A stretch of 64,000 nt of DNA from Candidatus Aquiluna sp. IMCC13023 (GTDB lineage: Bacteria; Actinomycetota; Actinomycetes; Actinomycetales; Microbacteriaceae), in contig NZ_AJKR01000002.1 in NCBI RefSeq assembly GCF_000257665.1, positions 1 to 64,000 of the forward strand, written 5' to 3'. This document shows, in pieces, positions 1-8,734 of the stretch; within the stretch, counting starts at the first letter, position 1; each line of letters opens with the position of its first letter. Both the position numbers and the translations under genes were made by a program. The notes beneath the pieces are model-generated. The model was not told the origin of the DNA. It worked only from the letters and a program-made list of their open reading frames with translations, and searched no databases.

Positions 1-22
1 GTTCGAACGCGGTGTCGCTCAT
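1..22 (-). CDS. 5' end of an unidentified gene, cut by the window edge
   Basis: An ATG at 22-20 on the minus strand begins MSDTAFE and runs off the left edge. A GGAG Shine-Dalgarno lies about seven bases upstream. The gene follows the sugar-binding lipoprotein gene in the same direction, so it probably belongs to the same sugar operon. Seven residues are too few to name a family. Confidence 0.55.
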
Positions 23-147
23 GTAAATCTCCAATTAAAATTACTGCTTTTGTGAAATGGGATAAAAACTTATGGGGCATTGGTGCTTCTGTGCTCTTCG
101 AAACTCGTTATTCGGTGCTTATTAAGCTGCTCTGTTGCTGCACCCTT

Positions 148-181
148 ACCGGGTGAGGTCTTTTTCAAGACCCCGCCCGGT
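148..181 (-). other. Intercistronic stem-loop after the sugar-binding protein gene
   Basis: ACCGGG and AGGTCTT on the left pair with AAGACC and CCCGGT on the right around a short loop, with a small internal bulge. In the minus-strand transcript no U-run follows, so it looks more like an RNA-stabilising or partial-termination structure than a full terminator. It lies between the binding-protein gene and the next gene of the operon. Confidence 0.5.
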
Positions 182-227
182 TTGGGTTTGCAACTACTTA
201 GTTTTTGGAACTATTTGTGGCTAGTGT

Positions 228-1259
228 TTACCACTCTGGCGCTACGTCAGCGTCAGATGCGTTGCCAGCGGTTACCTTTACAGAAGGCATGAATCTAACT
301 TCACGCTCTCCAGCAGCAATCTCGCCGGTTAGTACTGCATACATCAAACGAGTCGCGTTGTCGCCATCCCATGAGGATGACTGGAATACGGTTCCGTCTA
401 GGCTGCCTGCAATAACAAGTGGGTTACCTAGGAAGGTGTTACCGATTGAGGTGATGAAGTAGTCAGCTGCGACTACGCCACGTGCCTCTAGAGCTGCGAT
501 TGCACCAGCTGCGATTGAGTCGTCAGCTGCATAGATGCCGCCGATGTTGTCGATACCCTGAGCAGTGATCATCTCTGAGGCAACCTGCTGAGCAGTAGCC
601 TTGGTCCAGTCAGTTGACTCTTCCTGCAAGATGGTTACGTTAGGGCAGTTAGCTGCAACGGTGTCAGTGAAACCATTGTCGCGGTCGATAGCAGTTGCGT
701 TACCAGGTGCACCGTTTAGCTGAATGATGTTTACTGGGGTGTCTCCAACAAGCTCACACATGATCTCGGCTGAAGATACGCCCTGGCCATAAGTGTCTGG
801 TCCTGAGTAACCGAATGATAGAGCCTTGTCAGCGTCGAATAGGTCAGAGTTGGTTACGGTTACAGGAATATCTGCAGCTGCAGCTGCCTCTAGACATGGA
901 CGAACAGAGTCACCAACAGCTGGCCAAAGGATAATTCCGTCTGGCTTTGCTGCAACGGCAATTTCACACTCAGAAGCTTGCTTGTCACCGTCGTACTGTG
1001 AGTTGGTGATGGTCAGGTTAATACCTAGCTCGGCTGCTGCTGCTTCCATTGCTGGAACGTAGAAGGTACCGTATGCCTGGTCTGAACCCTGAGGAAGCAA
1101 TGCGTAAACCTCGTAGGTCTCCGCTACTTCTTCAGTTGAATCGGTTGTGCTACCTGCGTCTGTGGTTGTCTCTTCTTCGGCTGCTGCGCAGCCAGATAGA
1201 ACCAAAGCGGCCGCGGCCAGCATCACTGCTGGAGCGAGTACTAGACGAGATTTTCTCAT
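228..1259 (-). CDS. Sugar ABC transporter substrate-binding lipoprotein
   Basis: Periplasmic-binding-protein-like lipoprotein (Peripla_BP_4 / RbsB type) that should capture a sugar outside the membrane for the importer encoded just upstream. The N-terminus is a signal peptide ending in the lipobox LSGC, followed by a Thr/Glu/Ser-rich linker and a two-lobe binding fold starting near EVYALLPQGSD. I chose the ATG at 1259 (MRKSRLVL) because it gives a normal lipoprotein signal; an in-frame ATG six codons upstream is possible. Last transporter gene of the operon. The sugar cannot be read from the sequence. Confidence 0.9.
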   Translation of the reverse strand: MRKSRLVLAPAVMLAAAALVLSGCAAAEEETTTDAGSTTDSTEEVAETYEVYALLPQGSDQAYGTFYVPAMEAAAAELGINLTITNSQYDGDKQASECEIAVAAKPDGIILWPAVGDSVRPCLEAAAAADIPVTVTNSDLFDADKALSFGYSGPDTYGQGVSSAEIMCELVGDTPVNIIQLNGAPGNATAIDRDNGFTDTVAANCPNVTILQEESTDWTKATAQQVASEMITAQGIDNIGGIYAADDSIAAGAIAALEARGVVAADYFITSIGNTFLGNPLVIAGSLDGTVFQSSSWDGDNATRLMYAVLTGEIAAGEREVRFMPSVKVTAGNASDADVAPEW

Positions 1260-1318
1260 AGTTGCCTCTTTCTTCACTTGATTTCACGATCGACGGCGCC
1301 GATCTTTTTTTCTCTGGC

Positions 1319-2356
1319 CTATTTGGCTAGAGAATTCTTTATTCCTTGGAACGTGGTGCTTAGCGAGCCCCAAACAGCTCGCAGGCTGCTCGGGTCGGTG
1401 ATGACAGCAATAAGCAAGATGCCACCGATGAAGATTTCCTGAATCGGAATCTGAACGCCTGAGATAGTTAGCGCAACCTGGAGCATTCCAAGTGACGCGG
1501 CACCAATTAGGGTTCCAATAATCGAACCCTTTCCACCCTTCAGGTAGTTACCACCGATGATTGCCGCAGCGAAGCTGGCAAGCAAAACGGTGGAGCCTGA
1601 GGTTGGATCGGCGCTGGTTCGCTCAACAGCGTTGATAATTCCAGCGATTGAAGCTACGACACCGGAAATAATGAAACCGGTGAAGATTCTTCGCTTGACT
1701 GGGATTCCAGCATCGTAGGCAGCCTGTCGGTTACCACCAACAGCCAAGAACTCTCGACCTGCCTTGACGCGAGAAACAAAAATCTGGATTGCAATGAAGA
1801 TCAGGAAGAAGATCATGATTCGAGGAGTCAGAGGCCCGAGAAGCGGCTGACCGAAGGCGATTCCCAAGTCGGTGTTCTGAAGCTTCACGGGCGCCTCATC
1901 AGCAATAACAAAGGCCATTCCTCGGAGCGCAAAAAGCATTCCAAGGGTTGCAATGAATGAATTGATTCCAACAATCGCTACGAAGAAAGCATTGATAAGC
2001 GAAACGACGACACCGGCGGCCAGTGCAGCCAGAACTCCAATTGCCATGTTGGTCTGGTTTGCCACCGTGACGGCAATTACACCGGAAACAGCCAGAGTGC
2101 TAGCAACGCTAAGGTCCAGTTCGCCCATCAGAATCACGGCTGTTAGGCCCAGGGCCACAAGACCGATAAGTGCGATTCTTCCAAGTGTTACCTGGTACGC
2201 GGTGAAAACTAGAGGCTGGGAGACGGTAACGAACGTTGCGATAATCGCAAACAATACGACCGCGCGACCTTCAGTGCGCCTGGCCAACAAAGTTCTGGAC
2301 TTGCCCCAGAAGCCTGTGGCCGTTGAGCCGACCTTAATTACGGTTTGATTGGTCAT
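1319..2356 (-). CDS. Sugar ABC transporter permease (RbsC-like)
   Basis: Multi-spanning inner-membrane permease of the branched-chain/ribose type (BPD_transp_2), 345 residues. It has several long hydrophobic segments and the family signatures MGELDLSVAS near residue 77 and GGNYLKGGKGSIIGT near residue 270. The ATG overlaps the stop of the preceding permease gene by four bases, indicating translational coupling. Paired with a second, different permease, it probably forms a heterodimeric channel for the same sugar. Substrate unknown. Confidence 0.9.
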   Translation of the reverse strand: MTNQTVIKVGSTATGFWGKSRTLLARRTEGRAVVLFAIIATFVTVSQPLVFTAYQVTLGRIALIGLVALGLTAVILMGELDLSVASTLAVSGVIAVTVANQTNMAIGVLAALAAGVVVSLINAFFVAIVGINSFIATLGMLFALRGMAFVIADEAPVKLQNTDLGIAFGQPLLGPLTPRIMIFFLIFIAIQIFVSRVKAGREFLAVGGNRQAAYDAGIPVKRRIFTGFIISGVVASIAGIINAVERTSADPTSGSTVLLASFAAAIIGGNYLKGGKGSIIGTLIGAASLGMLQVALTISGVQIPIQEIFIGGILLIAVITDPSSLRAVWGSLSTTFQGIKNSLAK

Positions 2357-3369
2357 TTCTTGGACACCCTTCTGCCGAGTGCGTCCACAGTGACTGCGAG
2401 CACAATCAAGGACCCAATCGCTACCTGCTGGAACCCATAACTAACCTGAACTAGCACCAAGACATTAGACAGAATGCTCACGAACACGACACCTAGCAGC
2501 GTTCTAGGGACACTGCCCTTGCCGCCAAACACGCTGGTTCCACCAACGATGATTGCCGCGAGCGCTTGGAAGTCAAAACCTGTTGCCATGTTTGAAACGG
2601 CAGTATTTGAGAACGCAGCAAGCACAAAACCAGCGAACATGGCAGCCATTGAGGTAACCATGAAGGCCCCGATAACTATCAAGCCGGTGTTGGTTCCCGC
2701 CAACCTGGTTGCGCTACTGTTCACGCCGAACGATCGAATCAGAAAACCGAAGTTCGTTCGGGTTAGTACGAAGGTCAGTATCAATGTGACTGCTACTAGA
2801 ACAACAGCTGAGTAAGGGAAGGGGCCGAGCTTGCTGGTTCCAAAAGTTGCGATTGGTCCATCGGCCGGGCCAAAGACCTGGCTTCCGCCAGATAGCAACC
2901 GCAAGAGACCTAAGCCGATGTAGGTGGTCGCGAGCGTCACAATCACAGCGTTTGCCTTGAAATAACCGACAGCGATGCCGTTTGCAAGCGCAAAGATGAT
3001 CGCTACTACGAAAGCCACTGCGAAAGCAATAATCAGGTTGTAGGCATTGCTGACTGCAATCAGAATCACTCCGGCTGCTGCTGCCTGGGCAACAACTGAA
3101 AGATCCAGGTAGTTACCCGTGATAACCACAAAGGTCATACCCAAGGCAACAATCCCGATGGGAGCTGCACGGTGGAAAACGTCTGTGACATTTTGCAATG
3201 ATGCAAAGCCGTCGACGAAAAGCACCGCTGTAAGAACCAAAATACCGGTGAAGACGAAGATGCCCTTGTCGGCTATGAAGCCAATAAATGAGGTCTTCGG
3301 CTTGGTGGCCTTGGAATCCTGAGGGTCCTTAGCAACGGCCATTGCCTCTGTGAAAGTTTCTTTTGCCAT
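2353..3369 (-). CDS. Sugar ABC transporter permease (RbsC-like, second subunit)
   Basis: Second permease of the importer, 338 residues, with the same fold as its neighbour but clearly diverged. The family signatures GNYLDLSV and GGTSVFGGKGSV are visible. A charged cytoplasmic N-terminus (about 35 residues) precedes the first membrane segment. Its ATG shares one base with the ATPase stop (TAATG) and its own stop overlaps the next start, so all three genes are co-translated. Two non-identical permeases for one ATPase is the arrangement seen here, unlike the single permease of the importer near 33 kb. Confidence 0.9.
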   Translation of the reverse strand: MAKETFTEAMAVAKDPQDSKATKPKTSFIGFIADKGIFVFTGILVLTAVLFVDGFASLQNVTDVFHRAAPIGIVALGMTFVVITGNYLDLSVVAQAAAAGVILIAVSNAYNLIIAFAVAFVVAIIFALANGIAVGYFKANAVIVTLATTYIGLGLLRLLSGGSQVFGPADGPIATFGTSKLGPFPYSAVVLVAVTLILTFVLTRTNFGFLIRSFGVNSSATRLAGTNTGLIVIGAFMVTSMAAMFAGFVLAAFSNTAVSNMATGFDFQALAAIIVGGTSVFGGKGSVPRTLLGVVFVSILSNVLVLVQVSYGFQQVAIGSLIVLAVTVDALGRRVSKK

Positions 3370-4874
3370 TATGCGCCCACCAACTTCTCGCCTGCAGCCA
3401 GCGACATAACTGACTTTTCGGTAGCTTCGGCCCCGGTTAGGGTCCCGGCAATCTTGCCGTCTCGAACAACGTGAATAAGATCTGAAAGCTCCAGGAGCTC
3501 TGGAAGATCGGAGCTGATTACAAGAACTGCAGCGCCATTGTCTGCTAGTTCTTTGACCAGCTTGTGAATCTCGGCCTTGGCACCAACATCAACACCTCTT
3601 GTTGGCTCGTCCAGAACGATGAACGAAGGCTTACGCCCCAGCCACTTAGCAATAACAATCTTCTGCTGGTTTCCACCCGAGTACTGTCCGGCTTCGCGGG
3701 TTACCTCTGGCGGACGAAGATTTACCTTTTCCGAAAGAACCTTGGCGAAGGCAGAAATCTTGCCCTTGGGCATAACACCGGTTGGTGAGATCTCTTTGCG
3801 GTTTGGAAGGAAGATGTTCTCGGCAACAGTCATGGTCAGCGCCAGGCCATCGGTTCTGCGCTCTTCAGGAACATAGGCCACTCCAGCCTTGATCGCAGAC
3901 AGGTAGCCAGTAATAACGCGCTTTTTACCATTTGAGGTAATGGTCACGCGACCCGCGCTTCTTGGGTCCGCTCCGATGATTGCTCTAAGTAACTCGGTTC
4001 TTCCTGCGCCAACGAGCCCGCCTAGGCCAACAATCTGGCCCTTGCTTACCTCTAAGTCGATGCCGTTTACCTTTGGAGCCTTGATGCCCTTTGCGCTTAG
4101 GACTAGCTCGCCCAACTCGCGTGCTGGCCTGCGCTGGGTTAGGTCTAGATGCAGCTCACGTCCAACCATCTGGTCAATAACTTTGTCAGGGGTTAGATCG
4201 CCGATTGAATCGTTTGTTACCAACTTGCCATCTCGAAGAATTGTGACCTTGTTACAGATCTTGAAGACCTCGGGGATGCGGTGAGAGATGTAGATGATTG
4301 CAAGACCCTGGGACGCAAGGCGCTGAAGCATGCTCAATAGGTAATCAGTTTCGGCAGGAGTCAAAGTTGCGGTTGGCTCGTCGAGAATCAGAACCTTTGG
4401 CTTTCTAGCTACTGCTCGGGCTATCTCAACAAACTGACGAAGTGCTACTGAAAGCCTTGAGATGCGCTCATCTAGATCAACCTCGACACCGATTTCTTTC
4501 AAAGTGTCGGCGGCAATCTTTTTCATCTCTTTGGTCTTGGTCCAACCACCGTTGGTGGGAAAAGCGCCGAGCATAATGTTCTCGGCAACGGTCATTTCTG
4601 GAATAAGACTTAGTTCCTGGTGAACGAGTGAAATACCGGCATCAATGGAAGCCTTGGCACTGTTCTCAATTTCTTTACCGTCAATGCGGACGGAGCCACT
4701 GTCTGGTGTCTCAACACCGGCAAGGATACGCATCAAGGTGGATTTTCCAGCGCCATTCTCTCCGATTACGGCGTGAATTTCTCCAGGCATAACGCTGACC
4801 GATACATCGTCAACTGCCCTTACTCCCCCAAAACTCTTCACTATGTTTCTAGCCTCAATGACAGGTGAGGTCAT
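3369..4874 (-). CDS. Sugar ABC transporter ATP-binding protein (RbsA-like, two ABC domains)
   Basis: Double-domain ATPase that powers the sugar importer at the cytoplasmic membrane face. Domain one has Walker A GENGAGKST and Walker B LILDEPTATL; domain two has the degenerate P-loop GLVGAGRTE typical of RbsA/MglA, the signature SGGNQQK and Walker B FIVLDEPTRG. The ATG at 4874 has a good AAAGGAG upstream; a longer upstream start lies inside the regulatory palindrome and is unlikely. First gene of the operon. Intergenic DNA upstream carries candidate operators for the adjacent XRE-cupin regulator. Confidence 0.92.
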   Translation of the reverse strand: MTSPVIEARNIVKSFGGVRAVDDVSVSVMPGEIHAVIGENGAGKSTLMRILAGVETPDSGSVRIDGKEIENSAKASIDAGISLVHQELSLIPEMTVAENIMLGAFPTNGGWTKTKEMKKIAADTLKEIGVEVDLDERISRLSVALRQFVEIARAVARKPKVLILDEPTATLTPAETDYLLSMLQRLASQGLAIIYISHRIPEVFKICNKVTILRDGKLVTNDSIGDLTPDKVIDQMVGRELHLDLTQRRPARELGELVLSAKGIKAPKVNGIDLEVSKGQIVGLGGLVGAGRTELLRAIIGADPRSAGRVTITSNGKKRVITGYLSAIKAGVAYVPEERRTDGLALTMTVAENIFLPNRKEISPTGVMPKGKISAFAKVLSEKVNLRPPEVTREAGQYSGGNQQKIVIAKWLGRKPSFIVLDEPTRGVDVGAKAEIHKLVKELADNGAAVLVISSDLPELLELSDLIHVVRDGKIAGTLTGAEATEKSVMSLAAGEKLVGA

Positions 4875-4911
4875 AGATTCGGCTCCTTTGCCTTTTTCTG
4901 GGTATTCGAAC

Positions 4912-4931
4912 TTGTTCACAAGTGTAAACAA
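4912..4931. promoter_or_regulatory. 20-bp palindrome upstream of the sugar operon (candidate operator)
   Basis: TTGTTCACAAGTGTAAACAA is an inverted repeat with eight of ten positions paired, about 38 bases upstream of the ATPase start. Its size and place suit a dimeric repressor. Which protein binds it is unknown; the adjacent XRE-cupin regulator or a LacI/ROK protein elsewhere are options. Confidence 0.5.
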
Positions 4932-4934
4932 GGA

Positions 4935-4942
4935 GAGAACAC
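4935..4942 (-). promoter_or_regulatory. GTGTTCTC motif, copy 1 (candidate XRE-cupin site)
   Basis: GAGAACAC on the plus strand, immediately beside the 20-bp palindrome and upstream of the sugar operon. The same 8-mer recurs at 4987-4994 and, in opposite orientation, in front of the regulator gene. Confidence 0.35.
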
Positions 4943-4986
4943 AATGTTAAATAGAGACCATTATGTGACTAAATTGTTATCTCTGG

Positions 4987-4994
4987 GAGAACAC
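4987..4994 (-). promoter_or_regulatory. GTGTTCTC motif, copy 2
   Basis: GAGAACAC on the plus strand, 52 bases from copy 1, between the regulator gene's stop and the sugar operon start. Confidence 0.35.
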
Positions 4995-4999
4995 TAGGG

Positions 5000-5051
5000 A
5001 CTCAGGTGTTTTTAAGCAAAAACCAACTCAGGTGTTTTTAAGCAAAAACCA
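5000..5051. repeat. Perfect 26-bp tandem duplication with an internal hairpin
   Basis: Two exact 26-bp copies occur at 5000-5025 and 5026-5051, directly after the stop of the XRE-cupin gene. Each copy contains GTTTTTAAGCAAAAAC, a six-pair A/T-rich stem with a four-base loop. It may be a duplicated weak terminator of the regulator gene or simply a recent slippage product. Confidence 0.75.
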
Positions 5052-5056
5052 AAGGG

Positions 5057-5749
5057 CTAATAAATGTGGCGGGCTTCCATTGCCTCGGCGGCACTGGCGT
5101 CCGAAGCGCCACCCTGTTCCGAAATAAACCAAATCGCTCTTACTTGCTTATCGGTTGCGTTCCAGAAACGATGCGGGATACTGCAATCAAAAGCCACTGA
5201 GTCCCCCTCGGTTAGAACCGAAATACTCAGGCCGACTTGAATAGTCAGCTCACCGGAAATGATGATCCCGTACTCCCTACCGACATGCCTAACAACCTCG
5301 CTTGGAGGATTGGAGGCGTGAACAGAAGGTTCGTAGACAACCTCGATAAATTCTGCGTTTGTTTCGACCCTGCCAGTTAGCCGCTCCCAGGTCAGGCCAG
5401 AAGTTAGATCGAGCTTTGGCCTTGATTCAACCCGCTGAATGACACCGGCTTCCTCAAGGGAAACCTCTCCGGCTGCCGCACGTTGTTCCTCTGCAAAGTC
5501 AACCGAAGCCTTTGGCTTGCCGGGGTCTTCAAAGAGACTGTCCATCGAGATACCAAGTTCCTGAGCAACTCGATAAAGAGTTGGAACGCTGAAGGAGGCT
5601 AAGCCTCTCTCGACCTGAGAAACATGTGACGCTGAAACTTCAATTCTTCTGGCTAGTTCGCGAACGCTGATCCCAGCTGCTTCACGGGCAATGCGGATAT
5701 TTTCACCCGACCTGCGCCAGTGCCCATCTTCGCCAGTAGTAATAGTCAC
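5057..5749 (-). CDS. XRE-family transcriptional regulator with C-terminal cupin domain
   Basis: DNA-binding regulator, 230 residues. Residues about 14-70 form a helix-turn-helix (RIAREAAGISVRELARRI, then SASHVSQVERG). After a linker the C-terminal half is a cupin fold with VRHVGREYGIIISGEL and GDSVAFDCSIPHRFWN, probably the small-molecule sensor. The GTG start at 5749 has a clear AGAGGATA Shine-Dalgarno. It lies upstream of the sugar ABC operon in the same orientation, and a shared GTGTTCTC motif flanks it, so it plausibly controls that operon and itself. The effector is unknown. Confidence 0.88.
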   Translation of the reverse strand: MTITTGEDGHWRRSGENIRIAREAAGISVRELARRIEVSASHVSQVERGLASFSVPTLYRVAQELGISMDSLFEDPGKPKASVDFAEEQRAAAGEVSLEEAGVIQRVESRPKLDLTSGLTWERLTGRVETNAEFIEVVYEPSVHASNPPSEVVRHVGREYGIIISGELTIQVGLSISVLTEGDSVAFDCSIPHRFWNATDKQVRAIWFISEQGGASDASAAEAMEARHIY

Positions 5750-5794
5750 TCTTATCCTCTAAATCTTTCATCTCTTATGCTACCGACTAACAGG

Positions 5795-5802
5795 GTGTTC
5801 TC
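5795..5802 (+). promoter_or_regulatory. GTGTTCTC motif, copy 3, upstream of the regulator gene
   Basis: The motif lies about 45 bases upstream of the regulator's GTG start, inverted relative to the two copies before the sugar operon. This suits autoregulation by the XRE-cupin protein, but binding is inferred only from recurrence. Confidence 0.35.
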
Positions 5803-5911
5803 TAAGACCAAACAGTAAACATCGTAACTTTCTTGGCCACGAGCTTTCGATACCAGAATCAGATGATTGCAAAGACTCAATGCTGAAAGCAGCTGCTGAT
5901 AATCTCAACCC

Positions 5912-6928
5912 ATGGGACTAAAGCGTGTAATTGGAATCACGACCACCGCACTTATTGTTGTTGTTGCAGGTGGCGCACTGGCAGTTGGTAACTACGTGTA
6001 CACCTCTGGCACTGAAGTTGCCTGCGCCGTGAACGCGGACGATGTGAACAACTTTCCAGAGCAGTTCTTCACTGCTCCTTCTGGAGAAGGCCCCTACCCA
6101 GGACCTGGTTGGGAAAAGTGGGTTGGCTATGACCTAAGTAGTTGGTGGCTACAGGATTACCCATACGATTCGGTGAGAATTCCGGTTGCCGACCAGGTGG
6201 AGCTAGCTGCCTGGTGGATAGACGCCAAGAACCCCGACTCAAACAAGACCGTGATGGTGACCCACGGAATCGGCACTTCCAAACAAGACTTCAACACCCT
6301 GTTACCAACTGCAATGCTTGTGAAAAACGGCTTCAACGTGCTGTTGGTTGATCAAAGAGACACCGGCGAATCCACCTGCGTAGATGGTCGTCACTCCGCT
6401 GGTCAAGAAGAATCCAGCGACTTTGCAGTGGTTGCCGATTGGCTGATCGCCAATAAGGGCCTCTCGGCTGCAAACATAGGAATGTTTGGTGTTTCTGGGG
6501 GAGCTATTGCCACCTCGCTGCTTCCAGCAAAATCAACCAATGTTTCAGCCTTCGCGATGGAGGGCACGATCTTTGACTTCAATGCCGCTGCCACTCAAGA
6601 GGTTGAGTTCCAGGGTTTCCCTGGATTCCTATGGCAGTTTGCACTCATTTCCGCGCGGCTTTTCCACGGCACTAACCTTTCAGAAACTTCAGTTAAAGAA
6701 GGCATTGATTCGGCAGGAACTAGGCCAATGCTCATCCTGCACGGAGAAATTGACCAGAGACTTCCCTACCAAAGCTCAGTGGACTTTTATGACTACGCAA
6801 AATCGGTGGGCGCTGACATTGAATTAGAGAGCTTTGCAAACGCCGATCACACCGAGGGCATGCTTACAGAGACCGATCGCTATGCCAGCGTATTAGCGGA
6901 GTTTTTTGGCAGGTCCCTAGCGAACTAG
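5912..6928 (+). CDS. Membrane-anchored alpha/beta hydrolase
   Basis: Serine hydrolase fold, 338 residues. An N-terminal hydrophobic segment (about 6-30) should export or anchor it with the catalytic domain outside. The nucleophile elbow GVSGG is near residue 193, the likely acid Asp is in LHGEIDQRLPY and the His is in NADHTEG. No Shine-Dalgarno precedes the ATG, but GATAAT lies eight bases upstream, so the mRNA may be leaderless. Substrate unknown. It converges end-to-end with the nitroreductase gene. Confidence 0.85.
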   Translation: MGLKRVIGITTTALIVVVAGGALAVGNYVYTSGTEVACAVNADDVNNFPEQFFTAPSGEGPYPGPGWEKWVGYDLSSWWLQDYPYDSVRIPVADQVELAAWWIDAKNPDSNKTVMVTHGIGTSKQDFNTLLPTAMLVKNGFNVLLVDQRDTGESTCVDGRHSAGQEESSDFAVVADWLIANKGLSAANIGMFGVSGGAIATSLLPAKSTNVSAFAMEGTIFDFNAAATQEVEFQGFPGFLWQFALISARLFHGTNLSETSVKEGIDSAGTRPMLILHGEIDQRLPYQSSVDFYDYAKSVGADIELESFANADHTEGMLTETDRYASVLAEFFGRSLAN

Positions 6929-7795
6929 CTAATTCTTCAGCTTCTCAATTCGAAGAACCTCTTGAACTGGTTTCCTAATAGATGGCGCCGGGATGATGTC
7001 CCGGTCTTCTTCGCCCACTGACACAAAGCAAATGATCTCTTCGTAGTCTGCGATATCTGCAAGCTTCCGAAGCTTGTTGGCTTGAGTGTTGGTGGAAGAG
7101 AAATTCATTGGGCAGCTTGCCCAACCTAAGGCCTGAATTGACAGCAGTAGCTGCTGCAAGAAAATGCCACCGTCAATCCACATCTGGCTTCGCTCATTCG
7201 ATCCGGTGAAGTTTCTAATGTCCACCGTGACTAAAAGCAACACCGGAATAGGAGAATTACCAACGTTTCCATTTTGAAGCTTCAAAATGTCAGTTATGTC
7301 TTGGGAATCTCGATAGGCCCTAACGCTCCAGCTCTGAGTGTTTGAAACGCTAGGGGCTTGAACAGCAAGTGAAATTACTCGCTCCAGCTCTGCATCACTT
7401 ATCTGCTTATCAGACCCGAACGCTCGAACCGAGCGCCTAGAAACAAGGAACTTTTCAACCCCAGTTGCCGCTGGCAAAGTTATTTGCTTTGGCCTTAGTC
7501 CCTTGTCGTTCCAAGAATTTCGATTGTCTAAGACAGTCTTTGCCTGGGACAAAAGGTTCTTTCCTAGTTGATCCCCGTAATTGGCGATTATGTCCTCAAC
7601 GCGCTTCACAGGAGCATTACCAAAAGGCCTCCTTGGTTCTGGCAGCGCTAAAGCGCGTTCAATCAGGTGAATGTCTTTTTGCAGTTCGGCTTTTGCTTGA
7701 ATCAGGTTCTTAGGAGATCGAAACAAACCAAAATGCTTAGCTCGCCTAACCGAGTCCCGAAGGCCCTCGATTATTAGTTTCGCCGCCTGCAGCAA
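6929..7795 (-). CDS. Nitroreductase-family flavoprotein
   Basis: FMN-dependent NAD(P)H oxidoreductase family, 288 residues. An N-terminal helical region of about 110 residues precedes the nitroreductase domain, which begins at VEKFLVSRRSVRAFGSDK with the FMN-contacting R-R-S-V-R-F pattern and continues with QAPSVSNTQSW and ALGWASCPMNF. The start is uncertain: the longest frame begins with a TTG at 7795, with no clear ribosome binding site, 11 bases after the SPFH gene's stop. The electron acceptor cannot be read from the sequence. Confidence 0.82.
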   Translation of the reverse strand: MLQAAKLIIEGLRDSVRRAKHFGLFRSPKNLIQAKAELQKDIHLIERALALPEPRRPFGNAPVKRVEDIIANYGDQLGKNLLSQAKTVLDNRNSWNDKGLRPKQITLPAATGVEKFLVSRRSVRAFGSDKQISDAELERVISLAVQAPSVSNTQSWSVRAYRDSQDITDILKLQNGNVGNSPIPVLLLVTVDIRNFTGSNERSQMWIDGGIFLQQLLLSIQALGWASCPMNFSSTNTQANKLRKLADIADYEEIICFVSVGEEDRDIIPAPSIRKPVQEVLRIEKLKN

Positions 7796-7806
7796 GGAAT
7801 TGACGA

Positions 7807-8733
7807 TTACGCTTTTGGCCCGAATGTCCTTGCCAAGCTTGCTGCTGCTGCAGAGAGCTCAGTTGGGATAAACCAGACCTTATTGGAATCGCCCTGTGCC
7901 AACTCCTTGAGTTGGTCAATGTATTTGTAGGCAAGAGCCTGGTCCGTGACTGACGCAGCCGCTAAGGCATCGAAGACCTTTTGAATTGCTTGGGATTCAC
8001 CGTCAGCAACCAGTGCTTGAGATTCGGCGTCAGCACGGGCGTTTAGGACCATTGCCTTGGCACTACCTTCAGCGCGCAAGATGTCCGCTTGCTTATTTCC
8101 CTCAGCGGTCAAGATTGATGCTTGCTTAGTTCCTTCGGCAAGCAAAATTGAAGCGCGCTTTTCTCGCTCTGCCTTCATCTGCTTCTCCATGGAGTCACGA
8201 ACTGACTCCGGTGGAACGATGTCCCTGATTTCAACCCGGTTCACGCGAACTCCCCACTTACCAGTGGCTTCGTCCAGAACGGTTCTTAGCGCTTTATTAA
8301 TAGTGTCTCTGGATGTCAGAGCACTTTCTAAATCAAGACTTCCCACCACGTTACGCAGCGTTGTGACGGTCAGCTGTTCGATACCCAGGACAAAGTTGTT
8401 GATCTCATAGGTGGCGGACTTTGAATCGGTCACCTGGTAGTAGATAACGGTGTCGATTGAAACAACAAGGTTGTCCTCGGTAATAACCGACTGCGGCTTG
8501 AAATCAACGACTTGTTCGCGGAGGTCAATTGTTCTTCTAATAACGTCGATGAAAGGAAAGACCAGGTTCACACCAGCATTTAGAACTTTATGGAAGCGGC
8601 CTAAGCGCTCAACAACCCCGGCAGTTGCCTGAGGAATGATTCGAATCGATCGGATCAAGAGCAGTGCGATAACAATCAGCACAACTGCGGTTACCAAGCT
8701 CCCAAAATCAAAGGAATTTAGAATATCTATCAT
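7807..8733 (-). CDS. SPFH/Band 7 (stomatin-like) membrane protein
   Basis: A single N-terminal membrane segment (about residues 14-32) is followed by the Band 7 domain (IPQATAGVVERLGRFHKVL, VIRRTIDLREQ) and a long Ala/Glu-rich coiled coil with repeated ILxAEGxKQA units around residues 190-240. This is the QmcA/stomatin group, thought to form membrane scaffolds that organise lipid microdomains or proteases. It directly follows an NfeD-like gene (two bases apart), the usual partnership of these families. Confidence 0.92.
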   Translation of the reverse strand: MIDILNSFDFGSLVTAVVLIVIALLLIRSIRIIPQATAGVVERLGRFHKVLNAGVNLVFPFIDVIRRTIDLREQVVDFKPQSVITEDNLVVSIDTVIYYQVTDSKSATYEINNFVLGIEQLTVTTLRNVVGSLDLESALTSRDTINKALRTVLDEATGKWGVRVNRVEIRDIVPPESVRDSMEKQMKAEREKRASILLAEGTKQASILTAEGNKQADILRAEGSAKAMVLNARADAESQALVADGESQAIQKVFDALAAASVTDQALAYKYIDQLKELAQGDSNKVWFIPTELSAAAASLARTFGPKA

Positions 8734-8734
8734 T

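Noticed and set aside
1270-1320. Terminator between the first permease and the binding-protein gene
   Set aside because: The inverted repeat is followed by T only on the plus strand, opposite to transcription, so it would not end the minus-strand mRNA.
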